From Streptomyces griseus subsp. griseus (GTDB lineage Bacteria > Actinomycetota > Actinomycetes > Streptomycetales > Streptomycetaceae), in the NCBI RefSeq assembly GCF_003610995.1, contig NZ_CP032543.1, positions 1,364,001 to 1,428,000 of the forward strand: DNA of 64,000 nucleotides. The letters run 5' to 3'. The notes beneath the pieces are model-generated. The model saw nothing but the letters and a program-made list of their open reading frames with translations, searched no databases and had not been told where the DNA came from. Each line of letters begins with the position of its first letter. Position 1 is the stretch's first letter. The position numbers and the translations under genes were made by a program. Below, one piece after another: positions 27,288 to 35,701 of the stretch.

Positions 27288-28310
27288 TCAGCTCCGGCTG
27301 GCGCCGCTCCGCCTGCGGGCGGCCACCGTGGCGCCCGCGCCGATCGCCAGCAGCAGGGCCGCGCCGCCCGCGAGGTACGGGGTGGTGGAGCTGCCACCGG
27401 TCTCGGCGAGGTTGGCGGTGGTGGGGGCCTTGCCGGAGTCGGAGCCGGTCTGCGGCTTCACATCGGTGCCGCCGTCGCCCTGGTCGCCGCCGGTGGAGCC
27501 GCCGTCCGAACCGCCCGAGTCGCCACCGCTGGAGCCGCCCGTGGAGCCTCCGGTGTCACCGCCCGTGGAACCGCCCGGCTCCTCGGGCGTCTTGGGCTCC
27601 TTCGGGGTCTCGCAGGTCGCCTCGGCCAGGGTGACCTCGCCCTCCACCTCGGCCACGTTGAGCTTGAGCGGGTTGACCGAGACCTTCAGCTGGAGCGCCG
27701 TCGCGGCCGCCGTACGCGAGGTGGTCTCGGTCTTCGACAGGTCGAGGCTGACCTCGCCGACACCCGGCACCACCACCCGGGTCGGGCCGCCCGCGGAGAG
27801 CGTCACCTTCTTGCCGAGCACCGAGACATGGCCGAGGACGTTCGATTCGGCGACGGGCTGCTTGCCGACCTCGCAGAGCGCCTTGGAGGTCACCTTCTCG
27901 ACCTCGATCAGGGAGAGCAGGGGCAGCCCGGGCACATGGACCCGGGCCTTGGCCAGGTTGGTGTAGCCCTCGGCCTTCTTCTCGTCCACGGTGGCGTTCG
28001 CGGTGGCCACGTCGGCGCGCAGGACACTGACCGGCTGTCCGCCCTCCACGCCGTCCAGGTTGACGGTGAGCGCGGTCTTCTCGGCGCTGGCCGGCGCGTG
28101 CACCTCGTTGAGCGTGACCTTGAGGGGCACCTGGACGGACTTGTTGACGAGCGAGACGTCGAGTCCGGTACGGAGCACGACCGCGCTCGCCCTGCCCTCG
28201 CCGCCGGTGGCGGGCGTCGCCGGGGCTGCCTGCGCGGGGACGGCGGCAAACAGAGCGACGGGAGCGGCGGCGACCGCCAGGGCGGCGAGGCGGAAGGTGT
28301 TGCTGTTCAA
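27288..28310 (-). CDS. LAETG-motif sortase-dependent surface protein (SCO1860 family)
   Basis: This is a 340-residue secreted protein. The N-terminal signal peptide (FRLAALAVAAAPVALFAAVPAQA) is cut near APA. The middle has four or so repeated beta-rich segments with two Cys (ALCEVGK and ATCETPK). A flexible Ser/Gly/Asp linker (GGSTGGDTGGSTGG...) precedes a complete sorting signal: LAETG, a hydrophobic helix and RRRSGASRS. Sortase E substrates in Streptomyces use LAxTG, so it should be wall-anchored. TTG 28310 is preferred because it starts the signal peptide; a longer frame from ATG 28367 is possible. Confidence 0.85.
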   Translation of the reverse strand: MNSNTFRLAALAVAAAPVALFAAVPAQAAPATPATGGEGRASAVVLRTGLDVSLVNKSVQVPLKVTLNEVHAPASAEKTALTVNLDGVEGGQPVSVLRADVATANATVDEKKAEGYTNLAKARVHVPGLPLLSLIEVEKVTSKALCEVGKQPVAESNVLGHVSVLGKKVTLSAGGPTRVVVPGVGEVSLDLSKTETTSRTAAATALQLKVSVNPLKLNVAEVEGEVTLAEATCETPKEPKTPEEPGGSTGGDTGGSTGGSSGGDSGGSDGGSTGGDQGDGGTDVKPQTGSDSGKAPTTANLAETGGSSTTPYLAGGAALLLAIGAGATVAARRRSGASRS

Positions 28311-28612
28311 GATGGTGGAACCCCCACAAGAGACATGGAGCCACCGGCGCAGTCCAATGGGGGACATCGCCTGTGCCGGTGGCCTCGACTCCGTGAATCT
28401 TTACGCACTGTGGGTGAACTGGCGGACACCTGGCGTGAGTTCACCCCAAAGGGGGGTTTCCGCGCGCATATTCGAATCTTTCGGCACGCGCGTTCCCTCT
28501 CACCCCTCCACATCACCCGTTTCACATGTCAGGAGCCGGGCGCAGCGATGAGCCGGACCATCTCAACGAGCCGGGGGCGGCATCCGTCACTGCCTGTCAA
28601 CCCGGCACCACC
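28311..28612. other. Intergenic region upstream of the LAETG gene
   Basis: 302 bases with no convincing gene. The part near 28380-28500 is less GC-rich than its surroundings and probably holds the minus-strand promoter of the surface-protein gene. A CGCGCG pair flanks an AT-rich stretch around 28467-28497. I see no terminator for the upstream amidohydrolase. Confidence 0.4.
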
Positions 28613-29725
28613 TCAGCCGGTGACCCGCCCGTTCAGCACGATGTGGCGCGGGGCCGCCAGCACCCGGACATCCGCGCGCGGGTCCTCGTCGTACACGACC
28701 AGGTCCGCCGGAGCCCCTTCCTCGAGCCCCGGCCGCCCCAGCCAGCTCCTCGCCCCCCACGCGGTGGCGGAGAGCGCCTCCAGCGGCGGGATGCCCGCCT
28801 TCACCAGCTCGGCGACCTCGCCCGCGACCAGGCCGTGCGCCAGCGAGCCGCCCGCGTCGGTGCCGACGTAGACCGGGATGCCCGCGTCGTACGCGGCCCG
28901 CACGGTGTCGTAGCGGCGCTCGTACAGCTGCCGCATATGGGCCGACCAGCGGGGGAACTTGGCCTCGCCGCCCGCCGCGAGGTCCGGGAACGTGGCGATG
29001 TTGACCAGCGTCGGGACGATCGCGACACCGCGCTCGGCGAAGAGCGGGACGGTCTCCTCGGTGAGGCCGGTGGCGTGTTCGACGCAGTCGATGCCCGCCT
29101 CCACCAGATCGCGCAGCGCCGCCTCGGCGAAGCAGTGCGCGGTGACCCGGGCGCCCAGCCGGTGCGCCTCGGCGATGGCCGCCTCGACCTCGCCGCGCGG
29201 CCAGCAGGCGGTCAGGTCGCCCGCGTCCCGGTCGATCCAGTCCCCCACCAGCTTGACCCAGCCGTCGCCGCGCCGGGCCTCCCGGGCGACGTACGCGACG
29301 AGGTCGCCGGGCTCGATCTCATGGGCGTAGTTGCGGATGTAGCGGCGGGTCCTGGCGATGTGGCGGCCCGCCCTGATGATCTTCGGCAGGTCATCGCGAT
29401 CGTCGATCCAGCGGGTGTCGGAGGGCGATCCGGCGTCCCGGATGAGCAGGGTCCCGGCCTCCCGGTCGGTGAGCGCCTGCTTCTCGGCGGTCGCCGCGTC
29501 GACCGGGCCGTGCCGGTCCAGCCCCACATGGCAGTGCGCGTCGACGAGGCCGGGCAGCACCCAGCCGGTGACCGTCTCCGCGCGGTCCGCGCCCGGCGGC
29601 CGCTCGTAGGTGATCCGCCCGCCGACGGCCCACAGTTCGTCGCGTACCTCGTCCGGGCCGACGAGGACCCGTCCCCTCACCCGCAGCACCCGCTGCCCGT
29701 CCTGATCGCGCACCTGATCACTCAT
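28613..29725 (-). CDS. Amidohydrolase family protein
   Basis: This is a 370-residue metal-dependent hydrolase. The metal-binding HxH is in GLVDAHCHVGLD near residue 64, a later His in GARVTAHCFAEAAL near residue 197, another in IDCVEHATGL, and the metal Asp in VYVGTDAGGSLAHG near residue 290. The beta-sandwich ends typical of imidazolonepropionase/prolidase-like amidohydrolases flank the barrel. The substrate is unknown. ATG 29725 is divergent from the class V aminotransferase gene, with 76 bases between starts. Confidence 0.87.
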   Translation of the reverse strand: MSDQVRDQDGQRVLRVRGRVLVGPDEVRDELWAVGGRITYERPPGADRAETVTGWVLPGLVDAHCHVGLDRHGPVDAATAEKQALTDREAGTLLIRDAGSPSDTRWIDDRDDLPKIIRAGRHIARTRRYIRNYAHEIEPGDLVAYVAREARRGDGWVKLVGDWIDRDAGDLTACWPRGEVEAAIAEAHRLGARVTAHCFAEAALRDLVEAGIDCVEHATGLTEETVPLFAERGVAIVPTLVNIATFPDLAAGGEAKFPRWSAHMRQLYERRYDTVRAAYDAGIPVYVGTDAGGSLAHGLVAGEVAELVKAGIPPLEALSATAWGARSWLGRPGLEEGAPADLVVYDEDPRADVRVLAAPRHIVLNGRVTG

Positions 29726-29801
29726 AGGCGGCACTGTACGAGGCCCTCGGTAGGCTGCTGGAGCCTGTCGACCGCCGACCGAACCCGAAGAGAGCCCCAC
29801 C

Positions 29802-30908
29802 GTGACACACCCCTTCCTCGACCTCCCCCCGCTGACCGCCGCGCACTTCGCGGCCATCGAGAGGCGGGTGGCCGCGCTCCTCGCCACCGAGCAGGACGTC
29901 GTCATCACACAGGGCGAGGCGCTGCTGCCGCTGGAGGGCTGCATCCGTAGCGGCGCCCGGCCCGGTTCGACCGCGCTGAACGTGGTCACCGGACCGTACG
30001 GGCAGACCTTCGGCAACTGGCTGCGGGACTGCGGCGCCCGGGTCGTCGACCTCACCGTGCCCTTCCACACCGCCGTGAGTGCCGCCCAGATCGCCGAGGC
30101 GCTCGCCGAGCACCCGGAGATCGACTTCGTCTCCCTGGTGCACGCGGAGGCGGCGACCGGCAACACCAACCCGGTCGCGGAGATCGGCGAGGTGGTCCGG
30201 GCGCACGGGGCGCTGTTCATGCTGGACGCGGTCGCCTCGGTGGCCGCCGAGCCGCTGCTGCCGGACGCCTGGGGCGTCGACCTGTGCGTGATCGGAGCGC
30301 AGAAGGCGATGGGCGGTCCGGCCGGGGTGTCGGCGGTCTCGGTGAGCGAGCGGGCCTGGGAGCGGATCGCCGCCAACCCGGCCGCCCCGCGCCGCTCGTA
30401 CCTCTCGCTGCTGGACTGGAGGGAGCGCTGGATCGACGCGGGCCGCAAGGCCCTGCCGCACGCTCCGGCGCAGCTGGAGATGCTGGGTCTGGAGGCGTGC
30501 CTGGAGCGGATCGAGGAGGACGGCCTGGACGAGGTGATGGCCCGCCACGCCTCGGCCGCGGCGGCGACCCGGGTGGGTGCGGTGGCGCTGGGCGGCGGTC
30601 TGGAGCCGTACGTCCTTCAGGCGCGGGACGCCGCTCCGGTGGCCACCACGCTGCGCACCCCGGCGGGAACCGACGCGTCGGCGCTGGTCGCGCGGGCGCT
30701 GGAGCTGGAGCCCACGCTGCCGCTCGTCGCGGGCGGCGGGGCTCTCTCCAAGGAGATGATCCGGGTCAATCACTACGGTGCGGACGCGACGCGGAACGCG
30801 GTGCTGTCCTCGCTCGGGGCTCTGGGGGCGGCGCTGGCCGCCACGGGCCGGCAGGTCGACTTCGAGGCTGCCCGTCGTGCGGTGACGGAAACCTCCCCGG
30901 GCCTCTGA
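29802..30908 (+). CDS. Class V aminotransferase-like PLP enzyme
   Basis: This is a 368-residue fold-type I PLP enzyme of the alanine-glyoxylate/serine-pyruvate aminotransferase type. It shows ALNVVTGPYGQTFGNWL, SLVHAEAATGNTNPV, FMLDAVASVAAEPL with the ring-binding Asp, and the PLP Lys168 in IGAQKAMGGPAG. It lies just upstream of the ectoine genes, an arrangement also found in other Streptomyces, but a strong terminator separates them and no ectoine role is evident. GTG 29802 gives the family-typical N-terminus. Confidence 0.85.
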   Translation: MTHPFLDLPPLTAAHFAAIERRVAALLATEQDVVITQGEALLPLEGCIRSGARPGSTALNVVTGPYGQTFGNWLRDCGARVVDLTVPFHTAVSAAQIAEALAEHPEIDFVSLVHAEAATGNTNPVAEIGEVVRAHGALFMLDAVASVAAEPLLPDAWGVDLCVIGAQKAMGGPAGVSAVSVSERAWERIAANPAAPRRSYLSLLDWRERWIDAGRKALPHAPAQLEMLGLEACLERIEEDGLDEVMARHASAAAATRVGAVALGGGLEPYVLQARDAAPVATTLRTPAGTDASALVARALELEPTLPLVAGGGALSKEMIRVNHYGADATRNAVLSSLGALGAALAATGRQVDFEAARRAVTETSPGL

Positions 30909-30915
30909 TATTCAT

Positions 30916-30955
30916 AATGCGGGGAGCTACTTTATCGAAATTAGCTCCCCGCATT
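30916..30955. terminator. Terminator between the aminotransferase and ect genes
   Basis: AATGCGGGGAGCT (30916-30928) is the exact complement of AGCTCCCCGCATT (30943-30955), loop 14 bases, followed by CTTCT. It begins 8 bases past the stop codon. Confidence 0.85.
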
Positions 30956-31000
30956 CTTCTGCCCGCTTTCCATCCTGCTAAACGCGGAAGTTTTTCGGGG

Positions 31001-31125
31001 TCCGAACTTCATGATTCGGACACGTCTCAGAGGAGTTACAACCCTGTGACCGACTCCACAAGAGCGGCGTTATGCCCGAAAAATTCGGCACAAAGAGTGC
31101 GAAATCGTACCGGGGTTCGGTCGAA
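31001..31125 (+). promoter_or_regulatory. ectA leader with three TTCGG-type palindromes
   Basis: The 260 bases before ectA are clearly richer in A/T than the rest of the window. Three inverted repeats built on the same core are present: TCCGAA-N8-TTCGGA (31001-31020), CCGAAAAATTCGG (31076-31088) and TTCGGTCGAA (31116-31125). They could be operator sites for osmotic control of ectABCD. The regulator is unknown. Confidence 0.45.
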
Positions 31126-31141
31126 TCTCGCGCACGCCTGA
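31046..31141 (+). CDS. Possible 31-codon leader ORF upstream of ectA
   Basis: GTG 31046 opens a short frame (VTDSTRAALCPKNSAQRVRN and so on) ending at 31141. AGAGGAG (31029-31035) lies 10 bases before it. The peptide is basic and unlike anything I recognise. Codon choice is not strongly Streptomyces-like, so translation is uncertain. Confidence 0.25.
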   Translation: MTDSTRAALCPKNSAQRVRNRTGVRSNLAHA

Positions 31142-31215
31142 TAACACATGAAGGCGCCCTACCCAACCCTTTGCCTCGATGCAATTTAGAAATTTGCTGG
31201 GTAAATTCAATTCGC

Positions 31216-31746
31216 ATGACCGCCGCACCAGCAGATTTTGCCCGTGCCCGAAGTGAATTCCTGAGTATCGACACGCCACGAGTGGAGGACGGAGCCGCGA
31301 TCTGGCGCATCGCCCGCGACTCCCAGGTTCTGGACCTGAACTCCTCGTACAGCTACCTGCTGTGGTGTCGCGACTTCGCCGCGACGTCCGCCGTCGCCCG
31401 TGGCGAGGACGGTGAGCCGATCGCCTTCGTCACCGGCTACATCAGGCCCGACCGCCCCGAGGCCCTCGTCGTCTGGCAGGTGGCCGTCGACCAGGCGCAT
31501 CGCGGCAAGGGACTGGCCGCCACCCTGCTGGACGCGCTGACCGCCCGGGTCGCCGCCGACCAGGGGCTCTCCTGCGTCGAGACGACGATCACCCCGGACA
31601 ACACCGCGTCCGACCGGCTGTTCACGTCCTACGCCCAGCGGCACGACGTCGCCCTGGAGCAGGAGGTCCTCTTCGACGGGGGGCTGTTCCCCGAGGGGAC
31701 GCACCTGCCGGAGGTCCTCTACCGGATAGGCCCGTTCGCCGGCTGA
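31216..31746 (+). CDS. ectA: Diaminobutyrate acetyltransferase EctA
   Basis: This is a 176-residue GNAT enzyme that acetylates L-2,4-diaminobutyrate from acetyl-CoA, the second step of ectoine synthesis. DGAAIWRIARDSQVLDLNSSY near residue 24 is the hallmark start of EctA. The acetyl-CoA motif is WQVAVDQAHRGKGLAATLLD, and VETTITPDNTASDRLF follows. ATG 31216 is chosen because homologous proteins start shortly before this block; an in-frame ATG at 31072 would add 48 residues without similarity. First gene of ectABCD. Confidence 0.94.
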   Translation: MTAAPADFARARSEFLSIDTPRVEDGAAIWRIARDSQVLDLNSSYSYLLWCRDFAATSAVARGEDGEPIAFVTGYIRPDRPEALVVWQVAVDQAHRGKGLAATLLDALTARVAADQGLSCVETTITPDNTASDRLFTSYAQRHDVALEQEVLFDGGLFPEGTHLPEVLYRIGPFAG

Positions 31747-31919
31747 GGCAGCCGCGTCACCTGATCCGCCCGTTCACGGCCCGGCGTACCTGACCCGTAC
31801 GCCCGGTCCCCCACGACTTTTCGCGCCGGCCGACCATCCGGCGCGGTCCCGGCCGCCCTGGTGCGGCGGGGAGCACCGACCACATCGCCCGTCACACCCC
31901 CTCACGCAGGAGACCCGCT

Positions 31920-33182
31920 GTGACCATCACCCCGCCCGCACTGAGCGTCTTCGAGACCCTGGAGTCGGAGGTCCGCAGCTACTGCCGCGGCTGGCCGGCC
32001 GTCTTCGACCGCGCGCAGGGCGCCCGGCTGACCGACGAGGACGGCCACACCTACCTGGACTTCTTCGCCGGGGCCGGCTCGCTCAACTACGGCCACAACA
32101 ACCCGGTGCTGAAACGAGCGCTGATCGACTACATCGAGCGCGACGGCATCACCCACGGCCTGGACATGGCGACCACCGCCAAGCGCGCCTTCCTGGAGAC
32201 GTTCCAGAACGTCATCCTGCGCCCGCGCGACCTCCCGTACAAGGTCATGTTCCCCGGCCCGACGGGCACCAACGCCGTCGAGTCGGCGCTGAAGCTGGCC
32301 CGTAAGGTCAAGGGCCGCGAGTCGGTCGTCTCGTTCACCAACGCCTTCCACGGCATGTCGCTGGGCTCGCTCGCCGTCACCGGCAACGCGTTCAAGCGGG
32401 CCGGCGCCGGCATCCCGCTGGTGCACGGCACCCCGATGCCGTTCGACAACTACTTCGAGGGCACCGTCCCCGACTTCCTCTGGTTCGAGCGGCTCCTCGA
32501 TGACCAGGGCTCCGGGCTCAACAAGCCCGCCGCCGTGATCGTGGAGACGGTCCAGGGCGAGGGCGGTATCAACGTGGCCCGCGCCGAGTGGCTGCGCGCG
32601 CTCAAGGAGCTGTGCGAGCGCCAGGACATGCTGCTGATCGTGGACGACATCCAGATGGGCTGCGGCCGTACCGGCGGCTTCTTCTCCTTCGAGGAGGCCG
32701 GCATCGTCCCGGACATCGTCACGCTGTCGAAGTCCATCAGCGGTTACGGGCTGCCCATGTCGCTCTGCCTGTTCAAGCCTGAGCTGGACATCTGGGAGCC
32801 GGGCGAGCACAACGGCACCTTCCGCGGCAACAACCCGGCCTTCGTGACGGCCGCGGCCGCGCTGCAGGCGTACTGGGCCGACGGTCAGATGGAGAAGCAG
32901 ACCCTGGCCCGCGGCGAGCAGGTGGAGCAGGCGCTGCTGGCCATCTGCGCCGAGGAGCCGACCGCGCAGTTCCGCGGCCGCGGCCTGGTCTGGGGCATGG
33001 AGTTCGAGGACCCGGCCCGCGCCTCGGCGGTCTGCGCCCGCGCCTTCGAGCTGGGACTCCTGCTGGAGACCTCCGGCCCGCAGAGCGAGGTCGTCAAGCT
33101 GCTGCCGCCGCTGACCGTCACCACCGAGGAACTGGACGAGGGGCTGCGCACGCTGGCCCGCTGCGTCCGCGAGACGGCCTGA
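31920..33182 (+). CDS. ectB: Diaminobutyrate-2-oxoglutarate transaminase EctB
   Basis: This is a 420-residue class III aminotransferase making L-2,4-diaminobutyrate from aspartate semialdehyde and glutamate, the first step to ectoine. Visible features include SVFETLESEVRSYCRGWPAVF, DFFAGAGSLNYGHNNP, the cofactor Asp in LLIVDDIQMGCGRTG and the PLP Lys271 in TLSKSISGYGLPMS. GTG 31920 follows AGGAGACCCGCT. A gap of 173 bases separates it from ectA. Confidence 0.95.
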   Translation: MTITPPALSVFETLESEVRSYCRGWPAVFDRAQGARLTDEDGHTYLDFFAGAGSLNYGHNNPVLKRALIDYIERDGITHGLDMATTAKRAFLETFQNVILRPRDLPYKVMFPGPTGTNAVESALKLARKVKGRESVVSFTNAFHGMSLGSLAVTGNAFKRAGAGIPLVHGTPMPFDNYFEGTVPDFLWFERLLDDQGSGLNKPAAVIVETVQGEGGINVARAEWLRALKELCERQDMLLIVDDIQMGCGRTGGFFSFEEAGIVPDIVTLSKSISGYGLPMSLCLFKPELDIWEPGEHNGTFRGNNPAFVTAAAALQAYWADGQMEKQTLARGEQVEQALLAICAEEPTAQFRGRGLVWGMEFEDPARASAVCARAFELGLLLETSGPQSEVVKLLPPLTVTTEELDEGLRTLARCVRETA

Positions 33183-33213
33183 CCCGGCGAGTCCGGGGCA
33201 GGCGGAGAAAGAG

Positions 33214-33239
33214 CGCCCCGGGCCCGCGGGCCCGGGGCG
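33214..33239 (+). promoter_or_regulatory. Hairpin between ectB and ectC
   Basis: A near-continuous palindrome has 12-base arms (CGCCCCGGGCCC and complement) and a 2-base centre, 31 bases past the ectB stop and 27 before the ectC start. It may stabilise the upstream mRNA or reduce read-through so that ectB and ectC levels differ. Confidence 0.6.
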
Positions 33240-33266
33240 GAGTTCAAGAGAAAGGCACTGCTCACC

Positions 33267-33665
33267 GTGATCGTCCGATCGTTCAAGGACATCGAGAACA
33301 CCGACCGGCATGTGAAGTCCGCGTCCGGCACCTGGGAGAGCAAGCGCATCGTGCTCGCCAAGGAGAAGGTGGGCTTCTCGCTCCACGAGACCGTGCTCTA
33401 CGCGGGCACCGAGACCTCCATGTGGTACGCGAACCACATCGAGGCGGTCCTGTGCACCGAGGGCGAGGCCGAGCTCACCAACGACGAGACGGGCGAGACC
33501 CACTGGATCTCCCCGGGCACGATGTACCTGCTGGACGGCCATGAGCGGCACACCCTGCGGCCCAAGACCGACTTCCGCTGCGTGTGCGTCTTCAACCCGC
33601 CCGTCACCGGACGGGAGGACCATGACGAGAACGGTGTCTACCCACTGCTGACCGAGGAGGCCTGA
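33267..33665 (+). CDS. ectC: Ectoine synthase EctC
   Basis: This is a 132-residue cupin that closes gamma-acetyl-diaminobutyrate to ectoine. It shows [17 protein letters not shown] at the start, [19 protein letters not shown] with metal and substrate residues, [15 protein letters not shown] and [17 protein letters not shown], all characteristic. GTG 33267 is preceded by AGAGAAAGG. ectD starts five bases after the stop. Confidence 0.96.
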   Translation: MIVRSFKDIENTDRHVKSASGTWESKRIVLAKEKVGFSLHETVLYAGTETSMWYANHIEAVLCTEGEAELTNDETGETHWISPGTMYLLDGHERHTLRPKTDFRCVCVFNPPVTGREDHDENGVYPLLTEEA

Positions 33666-33670
33666 ACCGT

Positions 33671-34564
33671 ATGACCACCGAAGTACGCGCCGATCTGTAC
33701 CCCTCGCGCGGCGCCGCCGAGATGACCACTCCCCGCCAGGACCCGGTCATCTGGTCCGCGCCGGGCGCACCGGGCCCGATCGCCGCCAAGGACCTCCAGG
33801 GATACGAGCACGACGGCTTCCTCACCGTCGACCAGCTGATCACCCCCGACGAGGTCGCCGTCTACCGGGCGGAGCTGGACCGGCTGGTCGCCGACCCGCT
33901 GATCCGTGCCGACGAGCGCTCCATCGTGGAGAAGCAGTCGCAGAACGTGCGGTCCGTCTTCGAGGTCCACAAGATCAGCGAGGTCTTCGCCGGGCTGGTC
34001 CGCGACGAGCGGGTGGTGGGCCGCGCCCGCCAGATCCTGGGCACGGACGTATACGTCCACCAGTCCCGTATCAATGTGAAGCCGGGCTTCGGCGCCTCGG
34101 GCTTCTACTGGCACTCGGACTTCGAGACGTGGCACGCCGAGGACGGGCTGCCCAACATGCGGACCGTCTCCGTGTCGATCGCGCTCACCGAGAACTTCGA
34201 CACCAACGGCGGGCTGATGATCATGCCCGGTTCGCACAAGACGTTCCTCGGCTGTGCGGGCGAGACGCCGAAGGACAACTACAAGAAGTCGCTCCAGATG
34301 CAGGACGCCGGCACCCCGTCCGACGAGGCGCTGACGAAGATGGCCGACCGCCACGGCATCAGGCTCTTCACGGGCCAGGCCGGCTCGGCGACCTGGTTCG
34401 ACTGCAACGCGATGCACGGGTCGGGCGACAACATCACCCCGTACGCGCGCTCCAACGTCTTCATCGTCTTCAACAGCGTGGAGAACGAGGCGCAGGAGCC
34501 GTTCGCGGCGCCGATCCGCCGCCCCGACTTCATCGGGGCACGGGACTTCACCCCGGTGAAGTAG
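33671..34564 (+). CDS. ectD: Ectoine hydroxylase EctD
   Basis: This is a 297-residue Fe(II)/2-oxoglutarate dioxygenase that converts ectoine to 5-hydroxyectoine. The iron triad is visible: His148 and Asp150 in FYWHSDFETWHAEDG, and His249 in DCNAMHGSGDN. The ectoine-binding signature FYWHSDFETWH is complete, and the 2-oxoglutarate Arg is in YARSNVFIVFN. ATG 33671. It is the last gene of the ect operon and is followed by an exceptionally strong terminator. Confidence 0.96.
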   Translation: MTTEVRADLYPSRGAAEMTTPRQDPVIWSAPGAPGPIAAKDLQGYEHDGFLTVDQLITPDEVAVYRAELDRLVADPLIRADERSIVEKQSQNVRSVFEVHKISEVFAGLVRDERVVGRARQILGTDVYVHQSRINVKPGFGASGFYWHSDFETWHAEDGLPNMRTVSVSIALTENFDTNGGLMIMPGSHKTFLGCAGETPKDNYKKSLQMQDAGTPSDEALTKMADRHGIRLFTGQAGSATWFDCNAMHGSGDNITPYARSNVFIVFNSVENEAQEPFAAPIRRPDFIGARDFTPVK

Positions 34565-34573
34565 CGGCATCCG

Positions 34574-34621
34574 CCCGCGTGATGGGCCCGGGACGGTACG
34601 CCGTCCCGGGCCCATCACGCG
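34574..34621 (+). terminator. Strong terminator after ectD
   Basis: A perfect 22-bp stem (34574-34595 with 34600-34621) closed by the tetraloop TACG begins 9 bases past the ectD stop. The stem core is GATGGGCCCGGGACGG. It has no U-tract. Its length is unusual and should block nearly all read-through. Confidence 0.85.
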
Positions 34622-34666
34622 TAACCCACTGGACCCCGCCGCCGGCCGCGGGCCAGGGTGGCGGCC

Positions 34667-35701
34667 ATGACTTCTCACGTACGGCACATCACCGTCGACT
34701 GCGCCGACGCCTACGCGCTCGGCAGCTTCTGGTCCCAGGTGCTCGGCGCCCCGCTGGCCGCCGACGACTTCCCCGGCGATCCCGAGGCCCTGCTCGAGAC
34801 CCCGGGCGCGGCGATCCTCTTCGTGCAGGGCCCCGACACGAAGACCGCCAAGAACCGCGTCCACCTGGACGTCCAGCCGCAGGACCGCACTCGGGACGAG
34901 GAGGTGGAGCGGCTGCTCGCGCTCGGGGCCACGCTGGTGGGCGACCACCGGAGAGCGGACGGGCGGGGGTGGGCGACCCTGGCGGACCCCGAGGGCAACG
35001 AGTTCTGTGTGGAGCGTTCCGCCGCCGAGCGGGCCGCGCCGGGCGGGACCCGGCCGCCGGTGACCGCCGACGATGTGACGACCGCCGTGCGGCTCGCGGT
35101 GGACACGCTGGCCGGGGCTCCGGCGGACGGCTGGGACGGGGCTGCCGGGACGCTGGAGTGGACCTGCTGGGAGACGGTGGAGCACCTGAGTGACGACCTG
35201 TTCGCGTACGCCGTCCAGTTGGGCCCGCGCACGCCCCCGGTGGACGGTGAGGTGCCCTACCGGTGGGTCCCCGACCGGCGGGGCGGCCCGGCCAACGCGG
35301 TCTTCGCCGACCGCGCGGCCGGGCCCGCCGGGCTGCTGGCGACCCTGGAGGCGAGCGGTGCGCTGCTGGCGTCGATGGCGCGGACGACTCCGCCGGAGGT
35401 GCGCTCGTACCACGGGTACGGGATCTCCGACCCGGAGGGCTTCGCCGCGATGGGGGTGGTGGAGACGCTGGTGCACACGTATGACCTCGCGGAGGGGCTG
35501 GGCCTCACGTGGGCGCCGCCCGCCGCGCTCTGCGACCGGGCGCTGGCCCGGCTCTTCCCCGGCGCCCCGGCGGGCGGCGACCGGTGGACCGTCCTGCTCT
35601 GGGCCACCGGCCGCGCCGAACTGCCGGGCCGCCCGCGCCGCACGGAGTGGCGGTGGGACGGGCGGCCCCTGGAGGATCAGACGGCGTCGAGCGCCGGGTA
35701 G
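34667..35701 (+). CDS. Fusion of VOC domain and DinB/maleylpyruvate isomerase-like domain
   Basis: This is a 344-residue protein in two parts. Residues 1-120 are a glyoxalase-like VOC domain (HVRHITVDCADAYALGSFW, RVHLDVQPQDRT, WATLADPEGNEFCV). Residues about 130-340 resemble DinB/mycothiol-dependent isomerase folds (TCWETVEHLSDDLFAYAVQ, GVVETLVHTYDLAEGLGL, with conserved His). A role in thiol-linked detoxification is possible, but the substrate is unknown. ATG 34667 is preferred over GTG 34658. The 3' end overlaps the convergent old yellow enzyme gene by 25 bases. Confidence 0.78.
   Translation: MTSHVRHITVDCADAYALGSFWSQVLGAPLAADDFPGDPEALLETPGAAILFVQGPDTKTAKNRVHLDVQPQDRTRDEEVERLLALGATLVGDHRRADGRGWATLADPEGNEFCVERSAAERAAPGGTRPPVTADDVTTAVRLAVDTLAGAPADGWDGAAGTLEWTCWETVEHLSDDLFAYAVQLGPRTPPVDGEVPYRWVPDRRGGPANAVFADRAAGPAGLLATLEASGALLASMARTTPPEVRSYHGYGISDPEGFAAMGVVETLVHTYDLAEGLGLTWAPPAALCDRALARLFPGAPAGGDRWTVLLWATGRAELPGRPRRTEWRWDGRPLEDQTASSAG

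Noticed and set aside
31072..31215. Longer EctA starting at ATG 31072
   Set aside because: The added 48 residues have poor codon usage, no family similarity and would cover the palindromes of the leader.
31902..33623. 573-codon minus-strand frame opposite ectB and ectC
   Set aside because: Antisense to clearly identified ectoine genes, with low-complexity translation.
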